Assembly: GCA_037893225.1 (NCBI GenBank)
Contig: JAZGUH010001218.1
Span: 28,406 to 92,405, forward strand
Direction: 5' to 3'
Length of the DNA: 64,000 nucleotides
Source: Hippasteria phrygiana
Taxonomy: Eukaryota; Echinodermata; Asteroidea; Valvatida; Goniasteridae
A program made the position numbers and the translations under genes. The notes below the pieces were generated by a model. The model had not been told where the DNA came from and ran no database searches. It saw nothing but the letters and a program-made list of their open reading frames with translations. This document shows, in pieces, positions 28,537-41,992 of this stretch; the stretch's first letter is position 1; each line of letters starts with the position of its first letter.

Positions 28537-31088
28537 GAGGTTTGAATTTTCTCCACACGTTTTAACTCTAAGAAGCCGCCGATAATTGCAACATGTAGCG
28601 CCAGATCTAAGCTATCCATACATGTCAAAATTACTGAATTTGGTTGATATTTCATGCAATTATGAATGAGTAAAGCAAGTCCATACCCCAGGGAATTTGA
28701 CAGGCATGGAGCAATAAATAAAAGGTAATCTGCACACAGATGGTGGCCGGGAAGAAAATAAACATTGCGAGGTTTGAATTTTCTCCACAAGTGTTAACTC
28801 TAAGAAGCCGCCGATAATTGCAACATGTAGCGCCAGATCTAAGCTATCCATACATGTCAAAATTACTGAATTTGGTTGATATTTCATGCAATTATGAATG
28901 AGTAAAGCAAGTCCATACCCCAGGGAATTTGACATGCATGGAGCAATAAATAGACGGTAACATGTACACAGATGTTGGCCGGAAAGAAAATAAACATTGC
29001 GAGGTTTGAATTTTCTCCACACGTTTTAACTCTAAGAAGCCGCCGATAATTGCAACATGTAGCGCCAGATCTAAGCTATCCATACATGTCAAAATTACTG
29101 AATTTGGTTGATATTTCATGCAATTATGAATGAGTAAAGCAAGTCCATACCCCAGGGAATTTGACATGCATGGAGCAATAAATAGACGGTAACATGTACA
29201 CAGATGTTGGCCGGAAAGAAAATAAACATTGCGAGGTTTGAATTTTCTCCACAAGTTTTAACTCTAAGAAGCCGCCGATAATTGCAACATGTAGCGCCAG
29301 ATCTAAGCTATCCATACATGTCAAAATTACTGAATTTGGTTGATATTTCATGCAATTATGAATGAGTAAAGCAAGTCCATACCCCAGGGAATTTGACAGG
29401 CATGGGGCAATAAATAGACGGTAACATGTACACAGATGTTGGCCGGAAAGAAAATAAACATTGCGAGGTTTGAATTTTCTCCACAAGTTTTAACTCTAAG
29501 AAGCCGCCGATAATTGCAACATGTAGCGCCAGATCTAAGCTATCCATACATGTCAAAATTACTGAATTTGGTTGATATTTCATGCAATTATGAATGAGTA
29601 AAGCAAGTCCATACCCCAGGGAATTTGACAGGCATGGGGCAATAAATAGACGGTAACATGTACACAGATGTTGGCCGGAAAGAAAATAAACATTGCGAGG
29701 TTTGAATTTTCTCCACAAGTTTTAACTCTAAGAAGCCGCCGATAATTGCAACATGTAGCGCCAGATCTAAGCTATCCATACATGTCAAAATTACTGAATT
29801 TGGTTGATATTTCATGCAATTATGAATGAGTAAAGCAAGTCCATACCCCAGGGAATTTGACATGCATGGAGCAATAAATAGACGGTAACATGTACACAGA
29901 TGTTGGCCGGAAAGAAAATAAACATTGCGAGGTTTGAATTTTCTCCACAAGTTTTAACTCTAAGAAGCCGCCGATAATTGCAACATGTAGCGCCAGATCT
30001 AAGCTATCCATACATGTCAAAATTACTGAATTTGGTTGATATTTCATGCAATTATGAATGAGTAAAGCAAGTCCATACCCCAGGGAATTTGACATGCATG
30101 GAGCAATAAATAGACGGTAACATGTACACAGATGTTGGCCGGAAAGAAAATAAACATTGCGAGGTTTGAATTTTCTCCACAAGTTTTAACTCTAAGAAGC
30201 CGCCGATAATTGCAACATGTAGCGCCAGATCTAAGCTATCCATACATGTCAAAATTACTGAATTTGGTTGATATTTCATGCAATTATGAATGAGTAAAGC
30301 AAGTCCATACCCCAGGGAATTTGACAGGCATGGAGCAATAAATAAAAGGTAATCTGCACACAGATGGTGGCCGGGAAGAAAATAAACATTGCGAGGTTTG
30401 AATTTTCTCCACAAGTGTTAACTCTAAGAAGCCGCCGATAATTGCAACATGTAGCACCAGATCTAAGCTATCCATACATGTCAAAATTACTGAATTTGGT
30501 TGATATTTCATGCAATTATGAATGAGTAAAGCAAGTCCATACCCCAGGGAATTTGACATGCATGGAGCAATAAATAGACGGTAACATGTACACAGATGTT
30601 GGCCGGAAAGAAAATAAACATTGCGAGGTTTGAATTTTCTCCACACGTTTTAACTCTAAGAAGCCGCCGATAATTGCAACATGTAGCGCCAGATCTAAGC
30701 TATCCATACATGTCAAAATTACTGAATTTGGTTGATATTTCATGCAATTATGAATGAGTAAAGCAAGTCCATACCCCAGGGAATTTGACATGCATGGAGC
30801 AATAAATAGACGGTAACATGTACACAGATGGTGGCCGGAAAGAAAATAAACATTGCGAGGTTTGAATTTTCTCCACAAGTTTTAACTCTAAGAAGCCGCC
30901 GATAATTGCAACATGTAGCGCCAGATCTAAGCTATCCATACATGTCAAAATTACTGAATTTGGTTGATATTTCATGCAATTATGAATGAGTAAAGCAAGT
31001 CCATACCCCAGGGAATTTGACATGCATGGAGCAATAAATAGACGGTAATATGCACACAGATGTTGGCTGGAAAGAAAATAAACATTGC
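28305..31088. repeat. 12-monomer block, distant copy (m123-m134)
   Basis: This matches the monomer order of 17633-20416 at all diagnostic sites. Its last eight monomers (29233-31088) were then repeated in tandem at 31089-32944. Confidence 0.85.
29233..31088. repeat. 8-monomer higher-order repeat, copy 1 (m127-m134)
   Basis: Order A3 A3 A1 A1 AP Gv1 CH AS, 1,856 bp. It is followed directly by an identical order at 31089-32944. A third copy lies at 34801-36656 after an eight-monomer intervening block (A1 CH AS AH A1 C2 G1 CS). Confidence 0.87.
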
Positions 31089-32944
31089 GAGGTTTGAATT
31101 TTCTCCACAAGTTTTAACTCTAAGAAGCCGCCGATAATTGCAACATGTAGCGCCAGATCTAAGCTATCCATACATGTCAAAATTACTGAATTTGGTTGAT
31201 ATTTCATGCAATTATGAATGAGTAAAGCAAGTCCATACCCCAGGGAATTTGACAGGCATGGGGCAATAAATAGACGGTAACATGTACACAGATGTTGGCC
31301 GGAAAGAAAATAAACATTGCGAGGTTTGAATTTTCTCCACAAGTTTTAACTCTAAGAAGCCGCCGATAATTGCAACATGTAGCGCCAGATCTAAGCTATC
31401 CATACATGTCAAAATTACTGAATTTGGTTGATATTTCATGCAATTATGAATGAGTAAAGCAAGTCCATACCCCAGGGAATTTGACAGGCATGGGGCAATA
31501 AATAGACGGTAACATGTACACAGATGTTGGCCGGAAAGAAAATAAACATTGCGAGGTTTGAATTTTCTCCACAAGTTTTAACTCTAAGAAGCCGCCGATA
31601 ATTGCAACATGTAGCGCCAGATCTAAGCTATCCATACATGTCAAAATTACTGAATTTGGTTGATATTTCATGCAATTATGAATGAGTAAAGCAAGTCCAT
31701 ACCCCAGGGAATTTGACATGCATGGAGCAATAAATAGACGGTAACATGTACACAGATGTTGGCCGGAAAGAAAATAAACATTGCGAGGTTTGAATTTTCT
31801 CCACAAGTTTTAACTCTAAGAAGCCGCCGATAATTGCAACATGTAGCGCCAGATCTAAGCTATCCATACATGTCAAAATTACTGAATTTGGTTGATATTT
31901 CATGCAATTATGAATGAGTAAAGCAAGTCCATACCCCAGGGAATTTGACATGCATGGAGCAATAAATAGACGGTAACATGTACACAGATGTTGGCCGGAA
32001 AGAAAATAAACATTGCGAGGTTTGAATTTTCTCCACAAGTTTTAACTCTAAGAAGCCGCCGATAATTGCAACATGTAGCGCCAGATCTAAGCTATCCATA
32101 CATGTCAAAATTACTGAATTTGGTTGATATTTCATGCAATTATGAATGAGTAAAGCAAGTCCATACCCCAGGGAATTTGACAGGCATGGAGCAATAAATA
32201 AAAGGTAATCTGCACACAGATGGTGGCCGGGAAGAAAATAAACATTGCGAGGTTTGAATTTTCTCCACAAGTGTTAACTCTAAGAAGCCGCCGATAATTG
32301 CAACATGTAGCACCAGATCTAAGCTATCCATACATGTCAAAATTACTGAATTTGGTTGATATTTCATGCAATTATGAATGAGTAAAGCAAGTCCATACCC
32401 CAGGGAATTTGACATGCATGGAGCAATAAATAGACGGTAACATGTACACAGATGTTGGCCGGAAAGAAAATAAACATTGCGAGGTTTGAATTTTCTCCAC
32501 ACGTTTTAACTCTAAGAAGCCGCCGATAATTGCAACATGTAGCGCCAGATCTAAGCTATCCATACATGTCAAAATTACTGAATTTGGTTGATATTTCATG
32601 CAATTATGAATGAGTAAAGCAAGTCCATACCCCAGGGAATTTGACATGCATGGAGCAATAAATAGACGGTAACATGTACACAGATGGTGGCCGGAAAGAA
32701 AATAAACATTGCGAGGTTTGAATTTTCTCCACAAGTTTTAACTCTAAGAAGCCGCCGATAATTGCAACATGTAGCGCCAGATCTAAGCTATCCATACATG
32801 TCAAAATTACTGAATTTGGTTGATATTTCATGCAATTATGAATGAGTAAAGCAAGTCCATACCCCAGGGAATTTGACATGCATGGAGCAATAAATAGACG
32901 GTAATATGCACACAGATGTTGGCTGGAAAGAAAATAAACATTGC
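31089..32944. repeat. 8-monomer higher-order repeat, copy 2 (m135-m142)
   Basis: Same monomer order as 29233-31088, directly adjacent and in the same orientation. The S tail followed by an A3 monomer at the copy junction is a duplication seam, because S tails elsewhere are nearly always followed by AH. Confidence 0.87.
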
Positions 32945-34800
32945 GAGGTTTGAATTTTCTCCACAAGTTTTAACTCTAAGAAGCCGCCGATAATTGCAAC
33001 ATGTAGCGCCAGATCTAAGCTATCCATACATGTCAAAATTACTGAATTTGGTTGATATTTCATGCAATTATGAATGAGTAAAGCAAGTCCATACCCCAGG
33101 GAATTTGACATGCATGGAGCAATAAATAGACGGTAACATGTACACAGATGTTGGCCGGAAAGAAAATAAACATTGCGAGGTTTGAATTTTCTCCACACGT
33201 TTTAACTCTAAGAAGCCGCCGATAATTGCAACATGTAGCGCCAGATCTAAGCTATCCATACATGTCAAAATTACTGAATTTGGTTGATATTTCATGCAAT
33301 TATGAATGAGTAAAGCAAGTCCATACCCCAGGGAATTTGACATGCATGGAGCAATAAATAGACGGTAACATGTACACAGATGGTGGCCGGAAAGAAAATA
33401 AACATTGCGAGGTTTGAATTTTCTCCACAAGTTTTAACTCTAAGAAGCCGCCGATAATTGCAACATGTAGCGCCAGATCTAAGCTATCCATACATGTCAA
33501 AATTACTGAATTTGGTTGATATTTCATGCAATTATGAATGAGTAAAGCAAGTCCATACCCCAGGGAATTTGACATGCATGGAGCAATAAATAGACGGTAA
33601 TATGCACACAGATGTTGGCTGGAAAGAAAATAAACATTGCGAGGTTTGAATTTTCTCCACAAGTTTTAACTCTAAGAAGCCGCCGATAATTGCAACATGT
33701 AGCGCCAGATCTAAGCTATCCATACATGTCAAAATTACTGAATTTGGTTGATATTTCATGCAATTATGAATGAGTAAAGCAAGTCCATACCCCAGGGAAT
33801 TTGACATGCATGGAGCAATAAATAGACGGTAACATGTACACAGATGGTGGCCGGAAAGAAAATAAACATTGCGAGGTTTGAATTTTCTCCACAAGTTTTA
33901 ACTCTAAGAAGCCGCCGATAATTGCAACATGTAGCGCCAGATCTAAGCTATCCATACATGTCAAAATTACTGAATTTGGTTGATATTTCATGCAATTATG
34001 AATGAGTAAAGCAAGTCCATACCCCAGGGAATTTGACATGCATGGAGCAATAAATAGACGGTAACATGTACACAGATGTTGGCCGGAAAGAAAATAAACA
34101 TTGCGAGGTTTGAATTTTCTCCACACGTTTTAACTCTAAGAAGCCGCCGATAATTGCAACATGTAGCGCCAGATCTAAGCTATCCATACATGTCAAAATT
34201 ACTGAATTTGGTTGATATTTCATGCAATTATGAATGAGTAAAGCAAGTCCATACCCCAGGGAATTTGACAGGCATGGAGCAATAAATAGACGGTAACATG
34301 TACACAGATGTTGGCCGGAAAGAAAATAAACATTGCGAGGTTTGAATTTTCTCCACAAGTGTTAACTCTAAGAAGCCGCCGATAATTGCAACATGTAGCG
34401 CCAGATCTAAGCTATCCATACATGTCAAAATTACTGAATTTGGTTGATATTTCATGCAATTATGAATGAGTAAAGCAAGTCCATACCCCAGGGAATTTGA
34501 CATGCATGGAGCAATAAATAGACGGTAACATGTACACAGATGTTGGCCGGAAAGAAAATAAACATTGCGAGGTTTGAATTTTCTCCACACGTTTTAACTC
34601 TAAGAAGCCGCCGATAATTGCAACATGTAGCGCCAGATCTAAGCTATCCATACATGTCAAAATTACTGAATTTGGTTGATATTTCATGCAATTATGAATG
34701 AGTAAAGCAAGTCCATACCCCAGGGAATTTGACATGCATGGAGCAATAAATAGACGGTAATATGCACACAGATGTTGGCTGGAAAGAAAATAAACATTGC

Positions 34801-37800
34801 GAGGTTTGAATTTTCTCCACAAGTTTTAACTCTAAGAAGCCGCCGATAATTGCAACATGTAGCGCCAGATCTAAGCTATCCATACATGTCAAAATTACTG
34901 AATTTGGTTGATATTTCATGCAATTATGAATGAGTAAAGCAAGTCCATACCCCAGGGAATTTGACAGGCATGGGGCAATAAATAGACGGTAACATGTACA
35001 CAGATGTTGGCCGGAAAGAAAATAAACATTGCGAGGTTTGAATTTTCTCCACAAGTTTTAACTCTAAGAAGCCGCCGATAATTGCAACATGTAGCGCCAG
35101 ATCTAAGCTATCCATACATGTCAAAATTACTGAATTTGGTTGATATTTCATGCAATTATGAATGAGTAAAGCAAGTCCATACCCCAGGGAATTTGACAGG
35201 CATGGGGCAATAAATAGACGGTAACATGTACACAGATGTTGGCCGGAAAGAAAATAAACATTGCGAGGTTTGAATTTTCTCCACAAGTTTTAACTCTAAG
35301 AAGCCGCCGATAATTGCAACATGTAGCGCCAGATCTAAGCTATCCATACATGTCAAAATTACTGAATTTGGTTGATATTTCATGCAATTATGAATGAGTA
35401 AAGCAAGTCCATACCCCAGGGAATTTGACATGCATGGAGCAATAAATAGACGGTAACATGTACACAGATGTTGGCCGGAAAGAAAATAAACATTGCGAGG
35501 TTTGAATTTTCTCCACAAGTTTTAACTCTAAGAAGCCGCCGATAATTGCAACATGTAGCGCCAGATCTAAGCTATCCATACATGTCAAAATTACTGAATT
35601 TGGTTGATATTTCATGCAATTATGAATGAGTAAAGCAAGTCCATACCCCAGGGAATTTGACATGCATGGAGCAATAAATAGACGGTAACATGTACACAGA
35701 TGTTGGCCGGAAAGAAAATAAACATTGCGAGGTTTGAATTTTCTCCACAAGTTTTAACTCTAAGAAGCCGCCGATAATTGCAACATGTAGCGCCAGATCT
35801 AAGCTATCCATACATGTCAAAATTACTGAATTTGGTTGATATTTCATGCAATTATGAATGAGTAAAGCAAGTCCATACCCCAGGGAATTTGACAGGCATG
35901 GAGCAATAAATAAAAGGTAATCTGCACACAGATGGTGGCCGGGAAGAAAATAAACATTGCGAGGTTTGAATTTTCTCCACAAGTGTTAACTCTAAGAAGC
36001 CGCCGATAATTGCAACATGTAGCACCAGATCTAAGCTATCCATACATGTCAAAATTACTGAATTTGGTTGATATTTCATGCAATTATGAATGAGTAAAGC
36101 AAGTCCATACCCCAGGGAATTTGACATGCATGGAGCAATAAATAGACGGTAACATGTACACAGATGTTGGCCGGAAAGAAAATAAACATTGCGAGGTTTG
36201 AATTTTCTCCACACGTTTTAACTCTAAGAAGCCGCCGATAATTGCAACATGTAGCGCCAGATCTAAGCTATCCATACATGTCAAAATTACTGAATTTGGT
36301 TGATATTTCATGCAATTATGAATGAGTAAAGCAAGTCCATACCCCAGGGAATTTGACATGCATGGAGCAATAAATAGACGGTAACATGTACACAGATGGT
36401 GGCCGGAAAGAAAATAAACATTGCGAGGTTTGAATTTTCTCCACAAGTTTTAACTCTAAGAAGCCGCCGATAATTGCAACATGTAGCGCCAGATCTAAGC
36501 TATCCATACATGTCAAAATTACTGAATTTGGTTGATATTTCATGCAATTATGAATGAGTAAAGCAAGTCCATACCCCAGGGAATTTGACATGCATGGAGC
36601 AATAAATAGACGGTAATATGCACACAGATGTTGGCTGGAAAGAAAATAAACATTGCGAGGTTTGAATTTTCTCCACAAGTTTTAACTCTAAGAAGCCGCC
36701 GATAATTGCAACATGTAGCGCCAGATCTAAGCTATCCATACATGTCAAAATTACTGAATTTGGTTGATATTTCATGCAATTATGAATGAGTAAAGCAAGT
36801 CCATACCCCAGGGAATTTGACATGCATGGAGCAATAAATAGACGGTAACATGTACACAGATGGTGGCCGGAAAGAAAATAAACATTGCGAGGTTTGAATT
36901 TTCTCCACAAGTTTTAACTCTAAGAAGCCGCCGATAATTGCAACATGTAGCGCCAGATCTAAGCTATCCATACATGTCAAAATTACTGAATTTGGTTGAT
37001 ATTTCATGCAATTATGAATGAGTAAAGCAAGTCCATACCCCAGGGAATTTGACATGCATGGAGCAATAAATAGACGGTAACATGTACACAGATGTTGGCC
37101 GGAAAGAAAATAAACATTGCGAGGTTTGAATTTTCTCCACACGTTTTAACTCTAAGAAGCCGCCGATAATTGCAACATGTAGCGCCAGATCTAAGCTATC
37201 CATACATGTCAAAATTACTGAATTTGGTTGATATTTCATGCAATTATGAATGAGTAAAGCAAGTCCATACCCCAGGGAATTTGACAGGCATGGAGCAATA
37301 AATAGACGGTAACATGTACACAGATGTTGGCCGGAAAGAAAATAAACATTGCGAGGTTTGAATTTTCTCCACAAGTGTTAACTCTAAGAAGCCGCCGATA
37401 ATTGCAACATGTAGCGCCAGATCTAAGCTATCCATACATGTCAAAATTACTGAATTTGGTTGATATTTCATGCAATTATGAATGAGTAAAGCAAGTCCAT
37501 ACCCCAGGGAATTTGACATGCATGGAGCAATAAATAGACGGTAACATGTACACAGATGTTGGCCGGAAAGAAAATAAACATTGCGAGGTTTGAATTTTCT
37601 CCACACGTTTTAACTCTAAGAAGCCGCCGATAATTGCAACATGTAGCGCCAGATCTAAGCTATCCATACATGTCAAAATTACTGAATTTGGTTGATATTT
37701 CATGCAATTATGAATGAGTAAAGCAAGTCCATACCCCAGGGAATTTGACATGCATGGAGCAATAAATAGACGGTAATATGCACACAGATGTTGGCTGGAA

Positions 37801-38512
37801 AGAAAATAAACATTGCGAGGTTTGAATTTTCTCCACAAGTTTTAACTCTAAGAAGCCGCCGATAATTGCAACATGTAGCGCCAGATCTAAGCTATCCATA
37901 CATGTCAAAATTACTGAATTTGGTTGATATTTCATGCAATTATGAATGAGTAAAGCAAGTCCATACCCCAGGGAATTTGACATGCATGGAGCAATAAATA
38001 GACGGTAACATGTACACAGATGGTGGCCGGAAAGAAAATAAACATTGCGAGGTTTGAATTTTCTCCACAAGTTTTAACTCTAAGAAGCCGCCGATAATTG
38101 CAACATGTAGCGCCAGATCTAAGCTATCCATACATGTCAAAATTACTGAATTTGGTTGATATTTCATGCAATTATGAATGAGTAAAGCAAGTCCATACCC
38201 CAGGGAATTTGACATGCATGGAGCAATAAATAGACGGTAACATGTACACAGATGTTGGCCGGAAAGAAAATAAACATTGCGAGGTTTGAATTTTCTCCAC
38301 ACGTTTTAACTCTAAGAAGCCGCCGATAATTGCAACATGTAGCGCCAGATCTAAGCTATCCATACATGTCAAAATTACTGAATTTGGTTGATATTTCATG
38401 CAATTATGAATGAGTAAAGCAAGTCCATACCCCAGGGAATTTGACAGGCATGGAGCAATAAATAGACGGTAACATGTACACAGATGTTGGCCGGAAAGAA
38501 AATAAACATTGC
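34801..38512. repeat. 16-monomer block, distant copy (m151-m166)
   Basis: This matches the monomer order of 18561-22272, including the v mark in m156 and the C2-to-G1 junction at m161-m162. Its first eight monomers are also a third copy of the 8-mer seen at 29233-31088. Confidence 0.85.
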
Positions 38513-41500
38513 GAGGTTTGAATTTTCTCCACAAGTTTTAACTCTAAGAAGCCGCCGATAATTGCAACATGTAGCGCCAGATCTAAGCTATCCATACATG
38601 TCAAAATTACTGAATTTGGTTGATATTTCATGCAATTATGAATGAGTAAAGCAAGTCCATACCCCAGGGAATTTGACATGCATGGAGCAATAAATAGACG
38701 GTAACATGTACACAGATGTTGGCCGGAAAGAAAATAAACATTGCGAGGTTTGAATTTTCTCCACAAGTTTTAACTCTAAGAAGCCGCCGATAATTGCAAC
38801 ATGTAGCGCCAGATATAAGCTATCCATACATGTCAAAATTACTGAATTTGGTTGATATTTCATGCAATTATGAATGAGTAAAGCAAGTCCATACCCCAGG
38901 GAATTTGACATGCATGGAGCAATAAATAGACGGTAACATGTACACAGATGTTGGCCGGAAAGAAAATAAACATTGCAAGGTTTGAATTTTCTCCACACGT
39001 TTTAACTCTAAGAAGCCGCCGATAATTGCAACATGTAGCGCCAGATCTAAGCTATCCATACATGTCAAAATTACTGAATTTGGTTGATATTTCATGCAAT
39101 TATGAATGAGTAAAGCAAGTCCATACCCCAGGGAATTTGACATGCATGGAGCAATAAATAGACGGTAATATGCACACAGATGTTGGCTGGAAAGAAAATA
39201 AACATTGCGAGGTTTGAATTTTCTCCACAAGTTTTAACTCTAAGAAGCCGCCGATAATTGCAACATGTAGCGCCAGATCTAAGCTATCCATACATGTCAA
39301 AATTACTGAATTTGGTTGATATTTCATGCAATTATGAATGAGTAAAGCAAGTCCATACCCCAGGGAATTTGACATGCATGGAGCAATAAATAGACGGTAA
39401 CATGTACACAGATGGTGGCCGGAAAGAAAATAAACATTGCGAGGTTTGAATTTTCTCCACAAGTTTTAACTCTAAGAAGCCGCCGATAATTGCAACATGT
39501 AGCGCCAGATCTAAGCTATCCATACATGTCAAAATTACTGAATTTGGTTGATATTTCATGCAATTATGAATGAGTAAAGCAAGTCCATACCCCAGGGAAT
39601 TTGACAGGCATGGAGCAATAAATAAAAGGTAATCTGCACACAGATGGTGGCCGGGAAGAAAATAAACATTGCGAGGTTTGAATTTTCTCCACAAGTGTTA
39701 ACTCTAAGAAGCCGCCGATAATTGCAACATGTAGCGCCAGATCTAAGCTATCCATACATGTCAAAATTACTGAATTTGGTTGATATTTCATGCAATTATG
39801 AATGAGTAAAGCAAGTCCATACCCCAGGGAATTTGACATGCATGGAGCAATAAATAGACGGTAACATGTACACAGATGTTGGCCGGAAAGAAAATAAACA
39901 TTGCGAGGTTTGAATTTTCTCCACACGTTTTAACTCTAAGAAGCCGCCGATAATTGCAACATGTAGCGCCAGATCTAAGCTATCCATACATGTCAAAATT
40001 ACTGAATTTGGTTGATATTTCATGCAATTATGAATGAGTAAAGCAAGTCCATACCCCAGGGAATTTGACATGCATGGAGCAATAAATAGACGGTAATATG
40101 CACACAGATGTTGGCTGGAAAGAAAATAAACATTGCGAGGTTTGAATTTTCTCCACAAGTTTTAACTCTAAGAAGCCGCCGATAATTGCAACATGTAGCG
40201 CCAGATCTAAGCTATCCATACATGTCAAAATTACTGAATTTGGTTGATATTTCATGCAATTATGAATGAGTAAAGCAAGTCCATACCCCAGGGAATTTGA
40301 CATGCATGGAGCAATAAATAGACGGTAACATGTACACAGATGGTGGCCGGAAAGAAAATAAACATTGCGAGGTTTGAATTTTCTCCACAAGTTTTAACTC
40401 TAAGAAGCCGCCGATAATTGCAACATGTAGCGCCAGATCTAAGCTATCCATACATGTCAAAATTACTGAATTTGGTTGATATTTCATGCAATTATGAATG
40501 AGTAAAGCAAGTCCATACCCCAGGGAATTTGACATGCATGGAGCAATAAATAGACGGTAACATGTACACAGATGTTGGCCGGAAAGAAAATAAACATTGC
40601 GAGGTTTGAATTTTCTCCACACGTTTTAACTCTAAGAAGCCGCCGATAATTGCAACATGTAGCGCCAGATCTAAGCTATCCATACATGTCAAAATTACTG
40701 AATTTGGTTGATATTTCATGCAATTATGAATGAGTAAAGCAAGTCCATACCCCAGGGAATTTGACAGGCATGGAGCAATAAATAGACGGTAACATGTACA
40801 CAGATGTTGGCCGGAAAGAAAATAAACATTGCGAGGTTTGAATTTTCTCCACAAGTTTTAACTCTAAGAAGCCGCCGATAATTGCAACATGTAGCGCCAG
40901 ATCTAAGCTATCCATACATGTCAAAATTACTGAATTTGGTTGATATTTCATGCAATTATGAATGAGTAAAGCAAGTCCATACCCCAGGGAATTTGACATG
41001 CATGGAGCAATAAATAGACGGTAACATGTACACAGATGTTGGCCGGAAAGAAAATAAACATTGCGAGGTTTGAATTTTCTCCACAAGTTTTAACTCTAAG
41101 AAGCCGCCGATAATTGCAACATGTAGCGCCAGATCTAAGCTATCCATACATGTCAAAATTACTGAATTTGGTTGATATTTCATGCAATTATGAATGAGTA
41201 AAGCAAGTCCATACCCCAGGGAATTTGACATGCATGGAGCAATAAATAGACGGTAACATGTACACAGATGTTGGCCGGAAAGAAAATAAACATTGCGAGG
41301 TTTGAATTTTCTCCACACGTTTTAACTCTAAGAAGCCGCCGATAATTGCAACATGTAGCGCCAGATCTAAGCTATCCATACATGTCAAAATTACTGAATT
41401 TGGTTGATATTTCATGCAATTATGAATGAGTAAAGCAAGTCCATACCCCAGGGAATTTGACATGCATGGAGCAATAAATAGACGGTAATATGCACACAGA

Positions 41501-41992
41501 TGTTGGCTGGAAAGAAAATAAACATTGCGAGGTTTGAATTTTCTCCACAAGTTTTAACTCTAAGAAGCCGCCGATAATTGCAACATGTAGCGCCAGATCT
41601 AAGCTATCCATACATGTCAAAATTACTGAATTTGGTTGATATTTCATGCAATTATGAATGAGTAAAGCAAGTCCATACCCCAGGGAATTTGACAGGCATG
41701 GAGCAATAAATAGACGGTAACATGTACACAGATGTTGGCCGGAAAGAAAATAAACATTGCGAGGTTTGAATTTTCTCCACAAGTTTTAACTCTAAGAAGC
41801 CGCCGATAATTGCAACATGTAGCGCCAGATCTAAGCTATCCATACATGTCAAAATTACTGAATTTGGTTGATATTTCATGCAATTATGAATGAGTAAAGC
41901 AAGTCCATACCCCAGGGAATTTGACATGCATGGAGCAATAAATAGACGGTAACATGTACACAGATGTTGGCCGGAAAGAAAATAAACATTGC

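Larger units (their letters stand above)
17633..28768. repeat. Array domain 3 (m77-m124): G-to-P units with the t mark
   Basis: Codes: At1 CP | G1 C1 A3 A3 A1 A1 AP | Gv1 CH AS AH A1 C2 | G1 CS AH A1 C2 At1 CP | G1 CS AH A1 C2 At1 CP | G1 C1 A1 C1 At1 CP | G1 CS AH A1 C2 At1 CP | G1 C1 A1 C2 At1 CP. The t mark (85C to T) occurs only in m77, m97, m104, m110, m117 and m123, always in the monomer just before a CP. It therefore tags one lineage of units spaced 20, 7, 6, 7 and 6 monomers apart. m114 has a private G-to-T at 26224. Confidence 0.87.
28769..39904. repeat. Array domain 4 (m125-m172): 8-monomer units and last P/G monomers
   Basis: Codes: G1 C1 A3 A3 A1 A1 AP | Gv1 CH AS A3 A3 A1 A1 AP | Gv1 CH AS A1 CH AS AH A1 C2 | G1 CS A3 A3 A1 A1 AP | Gv1 CH AS AH A1 C2 | G1 CS AH A1 C2 A1 A1 CS AH AP | G1. 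The v mark is concentrated here (m132, m140, m156). The last type-3 tail in the window is m152, the last P tail m171 and the last G head m172. m168 has a private C-to-A at 38815 that destroys the AGATCT site, and m169 has a private G-to-A at 38977. Confidence 0.87.
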
